NCBI GenBank assembly: GCA_030686995.1
Contig: CM060680.1
Span: forward strand, 84,627,104 to 84,691,103
DNA length: 64,000 nucleotides
Direction: 5' to 3'
From: Artemisia argyi
Taxonomy: Eukaryota > Streptophyta > Magnoliopsida > Asterales > Asteraceae
The translations under genes and the position numbers were made by a program. The notes under the pieces were generated by a model. It was not told the origin of the DNA and made no database searches. It was given only the letters and a program-made list of their open reading frames with translations. Shown piece after piece: positions 61,778 through 64,000 of the stretch; position 1 is the stretch's first letter; every line of letters begins with the position of its first letter.

Positions 61778-64000
61778 TTAGTTCCTTTTGGGGACCCAAG
61801 CCACAAATGACTTGGATCTGCCTCGTGTATCAATATAATTATATCTATCAAAGGTCATTGATACACCATTGGGATTGTTTGAGGTGATGGTTCCTTTTGG
61901 TTTCCATTCCCAACGAGCTGAGGCCTTAACAATATTTCCCACATTTACCCTTTTCTTGTTAACAGACCTTGCAGTGGTAACCTTTGGCCTTGCAGTGGTA
62001 ACTGCTGCCTTAGCAGTGGAAACTGATGGCTTAGAAATTTTAGGTACCCACTTCTGATTATTGTTAACTTTCTTTTCAAAATTGGTCTTTTTCCCTGTTT
62101 GAGTAGATTTAACAAAAGTAGTAACAGGGGACTTAGGGTAAACTCTGTTTTTATTTCTGGCAGTGGCAACTGCTGGTCTAGCAGTGAAAATTGGTTTAAT
62201 GCCAGAGTGAAGCAAAACAGACCTGGGAATCATCTTGCTAAGTGGATTTGGGTGAGTTAAGTTATTAGCATTGTGTCTATTCACCCAAGTATTCCCAAAC
62301 ACTTCCCTTCTTCCCAAGTGGTAGGTACAGCCTTTAGCTAAATGGTCAAAGCTACCACATATATGACAGGGTTTGTTATTGAACACAAAGTCACTACCAA
62401 ATTGCCTAGATTTGACATGATTCCAACTCCTCATATTTCCCCTAGGAGTTGGTGACCTATTTCTGTACATCTCTGCATATCTAGTAGTGGGCCTAGTGAC
62501 ATTAGGTTGTGACCTAGGCTTCTCTTTGACAACATCAGGAATACTTCTTTTAACCTCCACTTTAACATTCTCAGGAGTACTAGGTGTAGACTCAACATTC
62601 AAATTATCATCTTTAAGAGATGAGTCACTAGCACTATCAAATACATCTACCTCTACCTGAACCTTTTCAATTTTAACTGGTTTAACAAACTTTGGTCCAT
62701 AGGTCATAGGTAGATCCTGAAATTCTTCTAAACCTGTGTGAGCTACGTCAATGGCAGGAGGTGCTGGAACACCTCTTAGAGGTGGTGGAACAGTTTTGTA
62801 TCCAAGACCTGATTTAGCTTTGCTCACAATTTGGGCTTCCCAAATTTTATCAATACACTTGGATTGATGATCCAGTGTTTGTTTAGTTATCATTATATTC
62901 TCACTAGCCACTTTAACATTTTCTAGTTCTTCTCTAAGAACCTTATTAATAGCAACCTGATAATCTAAGTCTCTTCTTAATACAACAATATCATCATTGA
63001 ACTTAGATTCATTTGCCCTATAATGCTCTAATTGAGTTTCTAAAACACTTAGGCCTCTTTTATGATTTGATAAGTTATAATTAGTATGAGTTAACTCTAT
63101 GTGTTGCTCATTAAATTGTGCTTTAAGTTTCTCATACTCTTTTAAGGCCTTACAAGATTTAGAACAAGTATTATCAATTTGTACCTCAGAGTCAGAAAAA
63201 GCCATTAGTGCCACCATTGCAGACTCTGAATCATCTTCCTCTTCCTTAGTCATAAAACTCCAATCAAAGCTCACTCCATCAATGGCCAATAGCCCCTTTG
63301 GCTCATCAGTAGTAGGTTCCTTCTTCTTGTCCTGCTTATACCAAGTTGACCTGTTTTCAGACTTCCTTGGCTTCCTACATTCTCTAGCAAAGTGCCCCTT
63401 CTTATGACAATTGTAGCACTCCACCTTCTTTTTGTCAAAACCTACTGTTTCATTGCCACTGATGTTGATCTTTCTATCAGTCTTCTTCCAAAACTTCTTT
63501 GTCCTCAAGCTCAGTAATGCCACTTGCCATTTAATGTCCATCTCCTCCATATCATCTTCATCAATTTGATCCAGATCCTCATGATTGAGGATTGAACCAC
63601 CCACTTGACTTGATATAAAGGCATAAAAAGTAGTATCACTAAGCCCTACAATCTGTCTCTTTGAGCTACCAGTGGAAACACTTCCACTACCAGTGGAAAC
63701 AACAATGTTAGCACTGTCATCATCACTATCACTTTCTTCATCCGAACTATCATCAAGAGATGATGATATAAGTGCTACACTTCCAGAACTTGAGCTTATT
63801 TTGCCAGCTTTCTTCAATCTTTGTTCAATAACCTTGAAGTTATTGTACAAGTCATTGAGTTTCATGGTCTCCATCTCTGGCTTATCTTCCCACACAACAA
63901 CATTGGTTCCAAACTCAGAGGGTAAGCTTCTTAAGAACTTTAAATTAAGGTCTTCCTTTTCCACCTCAATTCCAAAAACAGTGAGTTGAGAAACGATCTT
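61778..64000 (-). CDS. Copia-type Gag polyprotein, partial at window edge
   Basis: The minus frame is open from the window edge (64,000) to a stop at 61,778, so the true start is outside; the first in-window Met is at 63,964. It begins inside the gag-polypeptide (UBN2-type) domain: NLKFLRSLPSEF, then LNDLYNNFKVIEQRL. Counting from that Met: acidic Ser-rich linker 60-90; zinc knuckle CYNCHKKGHFAREC at 183-196 (CX2CX4HX4C); coiled-coil about 270-370; a second knuckle CHICGSFDHLAKGC at 533-546; a basic tail with TTAR-type repeats; and a terminal SKSFVAWVPKRN. Gag packages the RNA in virus-like particles. The frame ends before any protease. Its tail is where the GCAGTGGTAAC words are translated (VTTAR). 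Confidence 0.8.
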   Translation of the reverse strand, partial: KIVSQLTVFGIEVEKEDLNLKFLRSLPSEFGTNVVVWEDKPEMETMKLNDLYNNFKVIEQRLKKAGKISSSSGSVALISSSLDDSSDEESDSDDDSANIVVSTGSGSVSTGSSKRQIVGLSDTTFYAFISSQVGGSILNHEDLDQIDEDDMEEMDIKWQVALLSLRTKKFWKKTDRKINISGNETVGFDKKKVECYNCHKKGHFARECRKPRKSENRSTWYKQDKKKEPTTDEPKGLLAIDGVSFDWSFMTKEEEDDSESAMVALMAFSDSEVQIDNTCSKSCKALKEYEKLKAQFNEQHIELTHTNYNLSNHKRGLSVLETQLEHYRANESKFNDDIVVLRRDLDYQVAINKVLREELENVKVASENIMITKQTLDHQSKCIDKIWEAQIVSKAKSGLGYKTVPPPLRGVPAPPAIDVAHTGLEEFQDLPMTYGPKFVKPVKIEKVQVEVDVFDSASDSSLKDDNLNVESTPSTPENVKVEVKRSIPDVVKEKPRSQPNVTRPTTRYAEMYRNRSPTPRGNMRSWNHVKSRQFGSDFVFNNKPCHICGSFDHLAKGCTYHLGRREVFGNTWVNRHNANNLTHPNPLSKMIPRSVLLHSGIKPIFTARPAVATARNKNRVYPKSPVTTFVKSTQTGKKTNFEKKVNNNQKWVPKISKPSVSTAKAAVTTARPKVTTARSVNKKRVNVGNIVKASARWEWKPKGTITSNNPNGVSMTFDRYNYIDTRGRSKSFVAWVPKRN

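Larger units (their letters stand above)
56721..63710. repeat. Dispersed GCAGTGGTAAC-like motif (about 20 copies)
   Basis: Copies by eye on the plus strand: 56,721, 56,743, (56,803), 58,267, 58,288, 58,309, 58,328, 58,348, 60,104, 60,124, 60,145, 60,172, 61,971, 61,993, 62,014, 62,160, 62,180, 63,671 and 63,692. Nearly all have the same orientation relative to the element, in LTR, 3' ORF, gap and gag. Confidence 0.65.
56834..64000 (-). mobile_element. Pol-less copia-type (Sirevirus-like) element, partial
   Basis: Reading the minus strand from the right edge: gag (61,778 to beyond 64,000), a 1.9-kb gap holding an antisense frame, the 3' ORF (59,837-56,922), polypurine tract and 3' LTR. Protease, integrase, reverse transcriptase and RNase H are all absent between gag and the 3' ORF. 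A GCAGTGGTAAC-like word recurs about 20 times from LTR to gag. The element therefore depends on another copia element for movement. Confidence 0.7.

Overview
This is plant nuclear DNA made almost entirely of nested transposable elements; I see no ordinary host gene that looks intact. The reasons are GT-AG introns in the gene models, long AT-rich spacers, (AT)n arrays, LTR retrotransposons with tRNA-Asp-like primer sites, a Mutator-like element with a FAR1-type transposase, PIF/Harbinger-type foldbacks and Helitron-like 3' ends. Several retroelement proteins (the 28.6-30.4 kb, 51.7-52.7 kb, 56.9-59.8 kb and 61.8-64 kb reading frames) resemble, from memory, families abundant in Asteraceae such as Tanacetum. 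The host is therefore probably an Asteraceae eudicot; this is inference.

Layout. 0.7-5.3 kb: two head-to-tail Helitron-like units ending in a CCCGTG hairpin plus CTAG. 6.0-9.5 kb: minus-strand gypsy LTR and decayed interior. 9.5-12.4 kb: minus-strand copia-type LTR and interior. 12.4-51.3 kb: one large gypsy-type complex (here called X) arranged as partial interior A - LTR1 - interior B - LTR2, heavily invaded. A young gypsy element sits in interior A (12,527-19,284, target duplication CTTAT). A 3.8-kb solo-LTR-like element sits in LTR1 (24,097-27,900, target duplication GTGAT). A 16.9-kb insertion sits in LTR2 (34,168-51,044, target duplication TTA). Inside that last insertion lie a foldback element, a captured TPR-like gene fragment and a ~13.6-kb Mutator-like element (MULE). 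51.4-56.8 kb: further minus-strand copia and gypsy fragments. 56.8-64 kb: a copia-type element on the minus strand that has gag and a 3' ORF but no pol, with an antisense reading frame in the gap.

The most coherent unit is the MULE. It carries two convergent multi-exon genes: a plus-strand ULP1/SENP-like cysteine protease (nine exons, about 1,135 residues, His/Asp/Cys triad) and a minus-strand FAR1-MULE-SWIM transposase (six exons, about 872 codons), broken only by a 7-bp tandem duplication. This pairing is known as the Kaonashi-type MULE. The unusual part is that introns, the 5' intron and the space between the genes hold roughly 55-60 copies of a 16-bp perfect palindrome, GAATCATATATGATTC, in about a dozen short arrays. 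I see none in the exons of either gene and none elsewhere in the window.

Other signals: a repeated TGACGGCGTCA element just upstream of the TATA box in the young gypsy LTR; an in-frame gag-protease-integrase-tail fusion in the same element; a dispersed GCAGTGGTAAC-like motif through coding and non-coding parts of the right-hand copia element; and three copies of an ~75-bp GC-rich inverted-repeat cassette. Positions of element edges not fixed by target duplications are approximate.
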